This document shows positions 17,676-26,330 of a stretch of DNA of 32,767 bases, piece by piece. The stretch is from Thiomonas intermedia (GTDB lineage: Bacteria > Pseudomonadota > Gammaproteobacteria > Burkholderiales > Burkholderiaceae_C): NCBI GenBank assembly GCA_020722545.1, contig DYKQ01000016.1, forward strand, positions 1 to 32,767. The letters are read 5' to 3'. Position numbers and translations under genes: made by a program. Within the stretch, counting starts at the first letter, position 1, and the number at the start of each line of letters is the position of its first letter. Below the pieces are notes generated by a model. It did not search any database, was not told the DNA's origin, and was given only the letters and a program-made list of their open reading frames with translations.

Positions 17676-17918
17676 TTATTTGGACGGAGCGCAAGGATTG
17701 CTGCCCTTCGAAGGCGCGCAAGGGTTGCTGCTCTTCTTCTTCTCCATCTTCTTTTTGGTCGGTGCGCAGGGGTTGCTCGGAGCGCAGGGGTTGCTCGCTG
17801 CCTGCGCAACGCCGGTGGCCGACAGGCTCGACAGAGCTTGCGGCATGGGGGCGACGACAGTGGCAGCCAAGGCCAGGGCGGGAAGAGCTTGCGAGAGTTT
17901 GATGCGGGCTTTAGCCAT
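17676..17918 (-). CDS. Small secreted Cys-rich peptide with four NPCAP repeats
   Basis: An 80-residue protein. Residues 1 to about 47 are a Sec-type signal peptide (MAKARIKLSQALPALALAA..., cleavage likely after VAQA). The mature part, about 32 residues, consists of SNPCAPSNPCAP, a lysine-rich spacer (TKKKMEKKKS) and SNPCAPSKGSNPCAPSK: four Cys, each in the same NPCAP context, no other Cys. The DNA repeats are visible too (17690-17810). ATG 17918 has AGGAG at good distance; a longer in-frame ORF from 18107 overlaps yeeE and is unlikely. Regularly spaced Cys in an exported peptide suggests metal binding, sulfur binding or post-translational modification, perhaps involving the adjacent EHGHFH protein. 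No function is known to me. Confidence 0.8.
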   Translation of the reverse strand: MAKARIKLSQALPALALAATVVAPMPQALSSLSATGVAQAASNPCAPSNPCAPTKKKMEKKKSSNPCAPSKGSNPCAPSK

Positions 17919-17976
17919 GTGGAACTCCTGATGAGTGGTTGAAAAAATCCAGGACAGCTGCTTGCGGCCCTGTGCG

Positions 17977-18010
17977 CTGTCAACGTGCATGCAGGGCCGT
18001 ACGCTGACAG
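17977..18010 (-). other. Inverted repeat in the leader of the NPCAP gene
   Basis: A 10-bp stem (17977-17986 with 18001-18010, one G-U pair in minus-strand RNA, 14-base loop) lies between the yeeE-type stop codon and the NPCAP gene. No T-run follows directly (six T at 17942-17947 is too far), so a terminator is doubtful; it may be a leader structure or operator. Confidence 0.3.
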
Positions 18011-18021
18011 TGCAATGCAAT

Positions 18022-18627
18022 TTAGCTGTTTTGCGGTGCAAACGAGCCAGAAGATTTGTTGCTGGTCTTGCGCGCAGAGGCATTGGTTCGGGTGAGGTAG
18101 CCCACAATTACAAGCACTGCGAACAGCAGACCCCAGACAGCCCAGGCGGGAAGGTGCAGCAACTGCGGCAAGGTCAGTCCATCCGGGCCGACCTGCTTCC
18201 AGGCCCAGCCCTCGATAGAACTGAACACGGAGTTGAAACCCAGGGTGCCGATGCCGATGCCCAGCAGAAAAATCAAGCCGTCCAACTTGCCGGAGAACAA
18301 GGCCACGACGGACGTGCCTGGACAGTAACCGCCGACGGCCATGCCGACGCCAATCAGCGCGCCGCCCAGTGAACTGCCCCAGAGAAAGACCGAGGGCACG
18401 AACATATTGCTGACCTCGATGACCCCGAGGCCTTGCAGTAGGTAAAGGCCGCCGGCCGACACGAGAATCGCGGTGAACATGACCTTGAACACGGCCCAGT
18501 CTTTGAAACGCAATTGGGCAGTGAGTTTGCAACCGCTGCCGAAGCCGGCGTTTTCAAGGATGTAGCCGAAAATCAGGCCGAGGATGATGCCCGATACGGG
18601 GCCGGTGTATCCAAGGGGGAAACTCAT
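18022..18627 (-). CDS. YeeE/YedE-family transporter, C-terminal half protein
   Basis: A 201-residue integral membrane protein with about five hydrophobic segments. It carries the family's Cys motifs GFGSGCKLTAQLRF (residues about 28-41) and GGYCPGTSVVALFSGKLDG, which in thiosulfate transporter TsuA-type proteins relay thiosulfate through Cys residues. The start ATG at 18627 overlaps the TGA of the preceding gene (ATGA), so the two halves are translationally coupled and probably form one heterodimeric transporter. The C-terminal tail is polar (RTNASARKTSNKSSGS). Substrate thiosulfate or another reduced sulfur compound is inferred from family and neighbourhood. Confidence 0.87.
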   Translation of the reverse strand: MSFPLGYTGPVSGIILGLIFGYILENAGFGSGCKLTAQLRFKDWAVFKVMFTAILVSAGGLYLLQGLGVIEVSNMFVPSVFLWGSSLGGALIGVGMAVGGYCPGTSVVALFSGKLDGLIFLLGIGIGTLGFNSVFSSIEGWAWKQVGPDGLTLPQLLHLPAWAVWGLLFAVLVIVGYLTRTNASARKTSNKSSGSFAPQNS

Positions 18628-19133
18628 TTCCAGAATCCTTTCGTCAGTTGCCCGAACACAATGCCAGCGATGAAGAAGCCGATGAGGAACAGAAACCCGG
18701 CCGCCGCCAGGGTGGCCGATCCGGAAAGGCCCATGCCGCTGGTGCAACCCAGCGCGAGACGGGCGCCGAAACCGGCGGCAATTCCGCCAATCACGGCGAG
18801 GATCAGGCGCAGGCTGCGTCCTGCTTGGGTAGGACCGTCAATCTGAAACTTGAAACGGCCGGCGATCACGCTGCCGATCAGCGCACCGATGGCCAGACCG
18901 ACAACTTCCCAGACGATCCAGCGATTGAGCCCGACTTCGAACAGATTGTGGAGGTAAGTGTGGGCGGCGACGGTGTTGGGGTCGACCTTGCCCGCTACGG
19001 CTGCAGTCGCCAGGGTGGTTGCCCCGGTCACGCCATAACCATTTCCGGTGACAAGAAACGTGGCCAGTAGTCCCAAACCCAGCAAAACCCCGGCAACGTA
19101 GGGGTTCCAGAGTGGACGAGGTGTATTGCGCAT
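18624..19133 (-). CDS. YeeE/YedE-family transporter, N-terminal half protein
   Basis: A 169-residue membrane protein with four hydrophobic segments (VAGVLLGLGLLATFLVTG, IVWEVVGLAIGALIGSVIAG, LRLILAVIGGIAAGFGARLA, ATLAAAGFLFLIGFFIAGIVFG) and the family motif LALGCTSGMGLSGSATL with its conserved Cys. It is the partner of the overlapping downstream gene; in E. coli YeeE both halves form one chain. ATG 19133 has GGAGGAA upstream. A TTGACA-like box and a perfect dyad lie 50-75 bp upstream in the divergent spacer towards sqr. Likely imports thiosulfate or sulfide-derived sulfur. Confidence 0.87.
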   Translation of the reverse strand: MRNTPRPLWNPYVAGVLLGLGLLATFLVTGNGYGVTGATTLATAAVAGKVDPNTVAAHTYLHNLFEVGLNRWIVWEVVGLAIGALIGSVIAGRFKFQIDGPTQAGRSLRLILAVIGGIAAGFGARLALGCTSGMGLSGSATLAAAGFLFLIGFFIAGIVFGQLTKGFWK

Positions 19134-19182
19134 GAGTAGGCTTCCTCCAGGGGGGCGGCGACATCCGTGCGTGAGGCCGCGT

Positions 19183-19202
19183 GCTGATCACGAACGATCA
19201 GC
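19183..19202. promoter_or_regulatory. Perfect 7-bp dyad GCTGATC-N6-GATCAGC, candidate operator
   Basis: The dyad starts only 3 bp inside a TTGACA-like -35 box of the minus-strand yeeE operon, so a bound dimeric regulator would cover the expected -10 region. No recognisable -10 hexamer is seen at 16-18 bp, which fits an activator-dependent or repressor-covered promoter. The regulator itself is not in the window. Confidence 0.4.
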
Positions 19203-19379
19203 TTGTGTCAAATCGAGTATAGAAAAGATTTCACGATGCTTCCGGGAGTATTAGGGTTTTTCCAGACTAGGACTAACACTGATGCAACCTCATTGAATTT
19301 GCGTTTAATCAAGCTTTTTGGCGGGCGTGACAGGAATCACCGAGATCAAAGGGGCTGTATAGATATGCTTGAATTCCTA

Positions 19380-19542
19380 AGAGTCAGTCGGGCTTGGGGC
19401 GCGGATGGCGAAATGGCGTTGGGGATGCCCTGTGGCGGCGGATTTGCCGCCCCATAGCCGCAGCTATGGGGCAAAAAGCCGCTGGCGCTAACGCGCCGCA
19501 GCGCCATTTTGCGGCCCGCGATCCTCAAGTCCGACAGGCTCC
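19380..19542. mobile_element. MITE-like element, long copy (163 bp)
   Basis: Its right end (CCTCAAGTCCGACAGGCTCC) is the reverse complement of the left end of the copy at 28854; its own left end is partly decayed (AGAGTCAGTCGGGCTTGG). The interior shares GGCGCGGATGGCG-type and GGGGATGCCCTGTGGCGGCGG blocks with the short copy and has about 60 extra bases containing a 10-bp hairpin (19449-19458 with 19463-19472). It carries no gene. It ends 180 bp before sqr. Confidence 0.75.
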
Positions 19543-19670
19543 TAGACAAGACTCGCTGGCGAATCGATGACATTCAGTATCGCTGCGGGTTCTCATCCTC
19601 AAGCAACAGGTTGAAGGTTTTTGTAGGCGTGGAGCCCTCGCTTGCCGCTGGATGGGGCCGAAATTGTTGA

Positions 19671-21011
<1,341 letters not shown>

Positions 21012-21031
21012 TCTCTCTTGCATCAAGTTCG

Positions 21032-21064
21032 AGCCCGCAGGCTGTCCGGTCTGCGGGCTTTTTT
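21032..21064 (+). terminator. Rho-independent terminator of sqr
   Basis: A perfect 9-bp stem, AGCCCGCAG (21032-21040) with CTGCGGGCT (21051-21059), is followed by a run of six T. It begins 20 bp after the sqr stop codon. Confidence 0.9.
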
Positions 21065-21147
21065 GTGGGGATCATGGCGGTCGCTTCCCGGCAGAACCCG
21101 GCCCGAGCAGTTAGGCTGCATGGGGTTATTGGCGTGATTGACGAGAA

Positions 21148-21960
21148 ATGATGATGTGGCTTTCCATTGCGATTTTTCTGTTGGCCGGAGCCTCCGCGGG
21201 TTTTCTGGGCGGGCTGTTGGGCATTGGGGGCGGCTTGCTGCTGGTGGCGGCGCTCAGCTTTGCGCTGCCCGCGTTGGGCATTCCGCCCGATGAGGTCATT
21301 CATGTGGCCGTAGCGACGTCGATGGCCAGTATCGTGCTCACCTTTATTTCCTCCGCCACGGCGCATATCCGACGCGGCGGCGTGCTGTGGCCGAGTTGGC
21401 GCTGGCTGGCGCCAGGCATGGTGATTGGGGGTTTCATTGGGGCGTATCTGGCGCAGATGCTCAGCGGCCCGGCCTTGCGCTATGTCATTGCCGGGTTCTG
21501 TGCGGTCATGGCGGTACAGATGGCGGTTGGCAAACGCAAAAAGACAGTGCCAGGTCAGGAGCACATTCCGCGTTCACCCTGGTTGTTCCCGGCAGGTGTG
21601 GGCATCGGGGCTGTGTCCTCCGTCGTGGGGATCGGCGGCGGGTCGATGACCGTACCCTTGTTGGTGTCGCTGGGCGTTCAGCCGGTCAAGGCGGTGGCGA
21701 CGAGTACGGTTTGCGGCTTGGCCATCGCCCTGTCCAGCGCGCTGAGTTACATGCTCTCGGTTCATGCGCCCGCTCATCCCCTTCCGCCAGGGGCGTTTGG
21801 CTATGTTTTTTTGCCTGCAGCTGCGGCGACCGCTGTCGCTTCCATGGCGCTGGCGCCGTATGGGGTACGCGTGGCGCATCGCATTGCGGGCGACGCGCTC
21901 AAACGGGTGTTCTCGGTTTTTCTGGTTTTTGTAGGCGCGTTGATTGCGTTCGGGGGGTAG
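21148..21960 (+). CDS. TauE/SafE (DUF81) family membrane exporter
   Basis: A 270-residue inner-membrane protein with eight predicted helices in two repeats, each with the family's glycine-rich motif: GFLGGLLGIGGGLLLV (about 19-34) and SVVGIGGGSMTVPLL (about 156-170). The two copies point to the usual inverted-repeat fold. Family members export sulfite or organosulfur anions; next to sqr a role in removing sulfite formed from sulfide oxidation is plausible but not shown. Three ATG codons in a row start the gene; I took the first (21148). It lies after the sqr terminator and so needs its own promoter, which I could not identify. Confidence 0.88.
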   Translation: MMMWLSIAIFLLAGASAGFLGGLLGIGGGLLLVAALSFALPALGIPPDEVIHVAVATSMASIVLTFISSATAHIRRGGVLWPSWRWLAPGMVIGGFIGAYLAQMLSGPALRYVIAGFCAVMAVQMAVGKRKKTVPGQEHIPRSPWLFPAGVGIGAVSSVVGIGGGSMTVPLLVSLGVQPVKAVATSTVCGLAIALSSALSYMLSVHAPAHPLPPGAFGYVFLPAAAATAVASMALAPYGVRVAHRIAGDALKRVFSVFLVFVGALIAFGG

Positions 21961-22016
21961 TGGGAGCGGCGGCGATTTAACTTGAACGCCTGCCAACATT
22001 TCCCGTTTCCGGGCGC

Positions 22017-22564
22017 TTGCGCCGCCTTGTCACCAGGGGTTTTTCGACGGCGCTGCTGCAATTTCAACAGGGGCGCTTGGTGGATGAGCCCGCTGGCTTG
22101 CCGACTTCTGCGAGTGTGGTCGGAGTGCCGTTTTTTTCGGATGACAGTCACTCCTGCGGACCGGCTTCGCTGGCCTCTGTTCAGGATTGACGTATTTGCG
22201 CGCCGTGGCCCCGCTCGAAGGCGTGGCGCCTGATGCGGCACGCACCGCTTGCGAGGCGGCGCTCGAGCGCTGGCCCCAGGCGTGGATTGCCATGATGGGA
22301 CTGGGCAATCTGGCCTATGCGCGCAAGGACTATCCGCAGGCCGCGATTCACTTCGCCGAGGCAGCAAGAGCGAACCCTTCGGACGGCGATCCGATGAACA
22401 ACCTCGCGCAGGCTTGGTTCGCTGCGGGAGACTGGAAGGCGGCGCAGGGGGCGATCGAGGTCGCATTGCGCCTCGGCCAGCCGCACCCCGAGGCGTATCG
22501 CAGCACGGCGGCGGAAATCGCCAAGGCGCGCGCCGCGGCCCTGGACCATACCCAGGCGCCGTGA
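22017..22564 (+). pseudogene. Remnant of a C39-like cysteine peptidase/TPR protein (PA2778 family)
   Basis: Two parts of one gene survive. In one frame about 22010-22186 reads VPFFSDDSHSCGPASLASV, the catalytic-Cys segment of C39-like (PA2778-type) peptidases, and stops at a TGA soon after. From 22187 a shifted frame reads YLRAVAPLEGVAPDAARTA and then a tetratricopeptide region (WIAMMGLGNLAYARKDYPQAA, MNNLAQAWFAAGDWKAA) to a stop at 22564. The roughly 120-130 residues that should join them, including the catalytic His, are missing, and no signal peptide remains at the 5' end. A 125-residue TPR protein from the TTG at 22187 could still be made. The family assignment is from motif memory. Confidence 0.7.
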
Positions 22565-22606
22565 ACCGGCGGCGGCCTGAGGGGTATTACCAGCTCGGTC
22601 TGCTCG

Positions 22607-23365
22607 TCAATCCGCTTTCGCGGTTTGGCTTTGCCCCAGGCTGGCGTAGTAGCGCGCTATGAGCAGGGTGTCGGCGTCGCTCAGGCGCTGGCTGAACTGG
22701 CGCATGCCTTTGTACACATCGTTGTGACGCTCACCGTTGTGATACAGGCGCATGGTGCGGATGAAGTAGTCGGTGGTCTGACCGGCGATGGCTGGCGTCG
22801 TGCCCTTGCCTTCGCCGTGCAGGCCGTGGCACGACGCGCAGGCGGTGATGAGGCGGCTGGCGTCGCCTTTGCGCACGAGTTGCTCCACCCGCTTGTGCTC
22901 TGCGGCGTTTAACGGGGCGGCGAGTGCGGGCTGCGCCTGCGGGGCCACGGGTTTGGGCAGGCTGGCGTAGTAGGTAGAGACATCCGCAATCTGTTGCGGG
23001 GTCATCAAGCGGGCGATGCTGGTCATCAGATCGGAGCGCTCGTCCTCAGAGCGCAGGCCGCTGCGATAGTCGAGCAGCATCTTGGCGGTGTAGTCGTAGC
23101 GCTGGCCGGCGACGCTGGGCCAGTTCATCGTTTCGGCGTTGCCTGCGGGGCCGTGGCAAGAGGCGCACATCATGGAATCGTGCACGACCTTGCCCGCGGC
23201 GGCATGGCCTTTGGGCAGATCGCCCAACGCGGTTTGCAGGGTGACGGGGCTCCAGGGCCTGGGTGCGGGTTTGTTGTGTTCGCTGGCTTGTGCAATGGAG
23301 CTGGCGAGCAGCGTGGCGGCCAGGGCAAGCGTGCGCCACGCAGTGGGGAATGCGGCGGTGATCAT
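22607..23365 (-). CDS. Dihaem cytochrome c (c4-like), flavocytochrome partner
   Basis: A 252-residue periplasmic protein with a Sec signal peptide (cleavage near SIAQA|SEH) and two CASCH haem c sites (67-71 and 176-180), each followed by a class I cytochrome fold, as in cytochrome c4 and the dihaem FccA subunit of Allochromatium. Conserved AG(Q)-Y segments (SVAGQRYDYTAKMLLDY, AIAGQTTDYFIRTMRLY) support the c4 type. Its ATG at 23365 overlaps the stop of the flavoprotein gene (ATGA), so the two are coupled. It should take electrons from the flavoprotein, or pass them to an oxidase. Last gene of the operon; convergent with the peptidase remnant, with no clear terminator in the 42-bp gap. Confidence 0.9.
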   Translation of the reverse strand: MITAAFPTAWRTLALAATLLASSIAQASEHNKPAPRPWSPVTLQTALGDLPKGHAAAGKVVHDSMMCASCHGPAGNAETMNWPSVAGQRYDYTAKMLLDYRSGLRSEDERSDLMTSIARLMTPQQIADVSTYYASLPKPVAPQAQPALAAPLNAAEHKRVEQLVRKGDASRLITACASCHGLHGEGKGTTPAIAGQTTDYFIRTMRLYHNGERHNDVYKGMRQFSQRLSDADTLLIARYYASLGQSQTAKAD

Positions 23366-24699
23366 GCGAAGATGTCCTGAGTGAAGGCCTGAATCCAGGC
23401 TTGCTGATAGACGGCGGACAGGCGGATTTGCGCGGGCGTGGCGTCGAGCGGCAGGTAACGCGCTTTGTTGACCCGGCCGATCTTGCCGTCTTCCTTGATC
23501 TTGAATACGTCGGCGACGAACAGGCCGTAGTCTTTGCCGGCCAGGGCGTAGCAAGTGTTCTCCCAGACCGGCGTGCCGGGGTCTCGTCCCGCCAAGCCGT
23601 CGGCAATGACTCGCGCCACCCATTTGGCCTGGGTGTTGGCCGAGAAGCCCGACTTGGGCATGGCGTCGGCGATGCTGGAATCGCCGATGACGTACACGTC
23701 TTTGTGCAAGGTCGATTCAAACGTGGCGCGGTGCACCGGGCAGAAGCCGCTGGTGTTGGTGAGGCCGAAGTCGAACGCAATCTGCCCGGCGACCATGGCC
23801 GGGATGACGTTGATCACGTCGGCCTTGATCGCGCCGCCCGCGGTGTGCAGGGTCATGGTCTTGGCGTCCAGACGCTGCGGGGCGCCGCCGGACTTGGCCT
23901 GAATCCACTCCAGCGCGCAGGGTTTGGTGGCGGGCTGGAGTTCGGCCGCGAGCTTGGTGCGGTATTCGGCCGGCGGCTGAAAACCATAGAGCCGGTTCCA
24001 GCCGAGCAGGGCGGTTTCGTCGGTGACAAAGCTGTCCTTCGGGTCGGCGATGATGACCTTGGCGCGCGGGTTGTGGCGGCTGAACCACTCCGTCATCAGC
24101 GCGGCGCGCTCGTAGGGGCCGGGCGGGCAGCGGTAGGGGTTGGGCGGGGCGGCCAGCACGAAAGTGCCGCCGTCGCGCATGCTCTGCAACTGCTTGGCCA
24201 GCAGGGCGGTCTGCGCCCCGGCAATCCAGCCGCTGGGCACTAGGCTGTCGGCCAACTGTTCGCTGTAGCCGGGCAGGCTGTCGTAGCGCAGCTTGATGCC
24301 GGGCGAGACGATGAGTTTGTCGTAGCCCAAAACCTTGCCGCCTGCCGTGGTAACGGTCTTGTTCACCGGGTCGAGGCTTTTGGCGGCGTCGAACACGAAG
24401 GCTACGCCGTGCTTCTGCCGCAGCACGTCATAGCTCACCCGCAGGTCTTGCATCGTGACGTGCGCGTTGAGCACCTCGCTCGATCCATAAGGGCGGATGT
24501 AGACCGGGTTTTTTTCGATCACCGTGACCTGCAGGCTGGGGTTGGCCCGCTTGAGGTATTTGGCCGCCGTGGCGCCGCCCACGCCACCGCCGACGATGAC
24601 GATGCGGGCAGACGCCTGACCGGCGCGAACAATGGCGGGGAAGGCAACCGCGCCCAGTGCCGTGGCGCTGGCGAGCAGAAATTGACGACGAGAGTTCAT
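23362..24699 (-). CDS. fccB: Flavocytochrome c sulfide dehydrogenase, flavoprotein subunit
   Basis: A 445-residue FAD protein exported by the Tat system: MNSRRQFLLASATALGAV has the SRRQFL twin-arginine motif. The FAD fold is RIVIVGGGVGGATAAKYLKR. The two Cys that form the redox disulfide next to the flavin are visible as YRCPPGPYERAALMTEW and TSGFCPVHRATFES, and the second FAD-binding segment is KDVYVIGDSSIADAMPKSGFSAN. Together these are diagnostic of FccB. The enzyme oxidises sulfide in the periplasm and gives electrons to cytochrome c, in contrast to quinone-linked SQR. ATG 24699 has AGAGG upstream and sits 10 bp after the monohaem cytochrome gene; a longer frame from 24783 overlaps that gene and lacks the signal at its N-terminus. 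Confidence 0.94.
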   Translation of the reverse strand: MNSRRQFLLASATALGAVAFPAIVRAGQASARIVIVGGGVGGATAAKYLKRANPSLQVTVIEKNPVYIRPYGSSEVLNAHVTMQDLRVSYDVLRQKHGVAFVFDAAKSLDPVNKTVTTAGGKVLGYDKLIVSPGIKLRYDSLPGYSEQLADSLVPSGWIAGAQTALLAKQLQSMRDGGTFVLAAPPNPYRCPPGPYERAALMTEWFSRHNPRAKVIIADPKDSFVTDETALLGWNRLYGFQPPAEYRTKLAAELQPATKPCALEWIQAKSGGAPQRLDAKTMTLHTAGGAIKADVINVIPAMVAGQIAFDFGLTNTSGFCPVHRATFESTLHKDVYVIGDSSIADAMPKSGFSANTQAKWVARVIADGLAGRDPGTPVWENTCYALAGKDYGLFVADVFKIKEDGKIGRVNKARYLPLDATPAQIRLSAVYQQAWIQAFTQDIFA

Positions 24700-24709
24700 G
24701 GAGTGCCTC

Positions 24710-25084
24710 TTATTCGGGTTTGACGGCGGCGAAGTAGCTCGCCATGGCGTCGATTTCGCCATTGCTGAAGCCCTGCGCCACATGGCCCATCAGCGTGGAG
24801 GGGCGCTTGCCATCGCGGAAATCGCGCATGGCCTGCACGAATTGCGCCTTGGGCATGCCAGCCAGGGGCATGAAGGCGGCGGCGTGTAGCCGTCCGTCCG
24901 TGCCGTGGCAGCCGGCGCAGGTCTGCGCCATGGCGGCGCCTGCGGGCGGCGCTTTGGGTCCGGGCGGCAGGGGGGCGGCGGCTTGCGGAGTTGTTGGCGC
25001 GGCGAAGATTGGGGCATTCGCGCCAAGCAGGCCGATGGCGAACACCAGCCCGATCAGGGCGAGAGTGAGGTGACGAAGTCGCAT
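24710..25084 (-). CDS. Monohaem cytochrome c, sulfide dehydrogenase-type cytochrome subunit
   Basis: A 124-residue periplasmic protein: signal peptide (MRLRHLTLALIGLVFAIGLLG..., cleavage near IFAA), an Ala/Pro-rich spacer, one CAGCH haem site and the distal segment MPLAGMPKAQFVQAMRDFRDGKRPSTLMGHV, then FSNGEIDAMASYFAAVKP. The body is like the monohaem cytochrome subunits of flavocytochrome c. It lies directly before fccB and may be the true FccA, with the dihaem protein as a further carrier; I cannot decide between them. ATG 25084 follows AAGGAT. Nine bases separate it from the upstream membrane protein gene. Confidence 0.9.
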   Translation of the reverse strand: MRLRHLTLALIGLVFAIGLLGANAPIFAAPTTPQAAAPLPPGPKAPPAGAAMAQTCAGCHGTDGRLHAAAFMPLAGMPKAQFVQAMRDFRDGKRPSTLMGHVAQGFSNGEIDAMASYFAAVKPE

Positions 25085-25093
25085 ACGAAATCC

Positions 25094-26329
25094 TTATTGC
25101 GCCCAGACGACGAAACCGACCACGAAGAACTGGACGATCCAGATGCCGACCAGCCACATTGAAATCGTGCCAATGCGGTCGACAGCGGCCGACGGGGTGT
25201 AGAGCTGGCCCTTGGGCGTCTGTCCGACTTTCCACGCGATGGTGAGGAAGTAAGCCAGGGTGCTGCCGCCGATGAGGGCGAAGGTGGAGAAGAACAGCAC
25301 GTTGCTGTACCAGTCGAGGTGCACGGGATAGGTGAACACGTCATAGCCGTGTATGCCCTTGAGCACCGTCCAGCGCAGCACTTCGCGCAGCGCGGCCACG
25401 GCAATCAGCGCCACCGCGCCGAGGGCGAAGGGGGCGTAGCCGAGTGAGGTGTGCAGCGTGCGTTGGCCCAGCAGCGCGGGCAGCGCCACGGTGAGCAGCA
25501 GCAAGGCCACGCTGAGCAGCACGATGGGCGAGGCGGCAAACCCGGCGATGTTGGCAGGCAGGGTGGCCATCCAGCCGCCGAGAAACACCAGGGCGATCAC
25601 CCCGCCGAGATTGAGCATCTTGCTGGCGAGGGCGCCGATCCACTGCAGGTAGTTCGCATCGGCCAGTTGCCCCGCGCTGAGGTAGCGGCGATAGGCGAAC
25701 AGCCAGGCCCCCGTCACCGGTGCGGCCAGGGCGATGAAAAAGCCGAAGCGCCACAGGTTGGAGTCGTGCAGCGTGCGGCCGCGCGGCTCGATCACCCCGC
25801 CCGGTGCGTACCAGCTCATCCACTTCTCGGGGCTGAGCATTTGCTGGGTGAGCACATGCATGATGAAGCCCACGACCAGAAACAGCGCCAGCGCGGCCAC
25901 CAGGCTCCAGCCGGAGCGCGTGTCGTGCTGAGGGTCGTCGAGGTGATGGTTGCGGCTGTAGAAAAAATACAGCGCCATATAGCCGACAATAAGCAGCACG
26001 ATAAAGCCCACCACCCACCAGGCCGACAGCACATTGCTGGTGTACCAGAACGGGTCATACGTCACCTGCACGAACAGCAGCGGCGCCACGCCCAGCACCA
26101 CGGCCACCGAGACGGCGATCTTGGCGGTGGTGGTCATGGCCGCGGCCAGCCGACGGCGCATGGGGTTGCGGCTGAAGGCGTTGGCGAGCGCCAGCGCCGT
26201 GCCGCCGAGCATGACCTGTACCGCCGCGATGTGCAGCGCAAAGGTCAGCACGCCCAGCACCAGAAAGACGATGGGGTGAGACGGAACCCCGGCGACGTCG
26301 CGCAGGGCATAGAGCATTTCAGAATTCAT
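25094..26329 (-). CDS. Polytopic membrane protein, cytochrome bd-like partner subunit
   Basis: A 411-residue integral membrane protein with about nine or ten hydrophobic segments. I do not know a characterised homologue. Features that recall the bd-oxidase/CydA-like superfamily are FALHIAAVQVMLGGTALAL near the N-terminus (a membrane His), PLLFVQVTYDPFWYTSNVLSAWW, and a membrane-embedded HVLTQQM. It has no CxxCH. The gene begins one base after the stop of the haem c-fused membrane protein and is followed after 9 bp by a cytochrome c gene, so it is surely part of the same complex or pathway, passing electrons between sulfide-derived cytochrome c and the membrane pool or oxygen. Direction of electron flow cannot be told from sequence alone. 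Confidence 0.75.
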   Translation of the reverse strand: MNSEMLYALRDVAGVPSHPIVFLVLGVLTFALHIAAVQVMLGGTALALANAFSRNPMRRRLAAAMTTTAKIAVSVAVVLGVAPLLFVQVTYDPFWYTSNVLSAWWVVGFIVLLIVGYMALYFFYSRNHHLDDPQHDTRSGWSLVAALALFLVVGFIMHVLTQQMLSPEKWMSWYAPGGVIEPRGRTLHDSNLWRFGFFIALAAPVTGAWLFAYRRYLSAGQLADANYLQWIGALASKMLNLGGVIALVFLGGWMATLPANIAGFAASPIVLLSVALLLLTVALPALLGQRTLHTSLGYAPFALGAVALIAVAALREVLRWTVLKGIHGYDVFTYPVHLDWYSNVLFFSTFALIGGSTLAYFLTIAWKVGQTPKGQLYTPSAAVDRIGTISMWLVGIWIVQFFVVGFVVWAQ

Positions 26330-26330
26330 G

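Noticed and set aside
17690-17810. Repeated GC-rich units that could suggest a short CRISPR or tandem repeat array
   Set aside because: The repeats are the in-frame codons of the NPCAP motifs, too few and too short for an array.
17676-18107. Longer 143-residue form of the NPCAP peptide
   Set aside because: It overlaps the YeeE-type gene and buries the signal peptide; ATG 17918 has AGGAG and begins the signal.
18022-18747. Longer form of the second YeeE-type protein starting at 18747
   Set aside because: The extension overlaps the first half gene by about 120 bp; the ATGA-coupled start at 18627 begins directly with the family's first helix.
19449-19472. Ten-bp hairpin as a terminator
   Set aside because: It is followed by A rather than T on the plus strand and has no T-run on the minus strand; it belongs to the MITE-like element.
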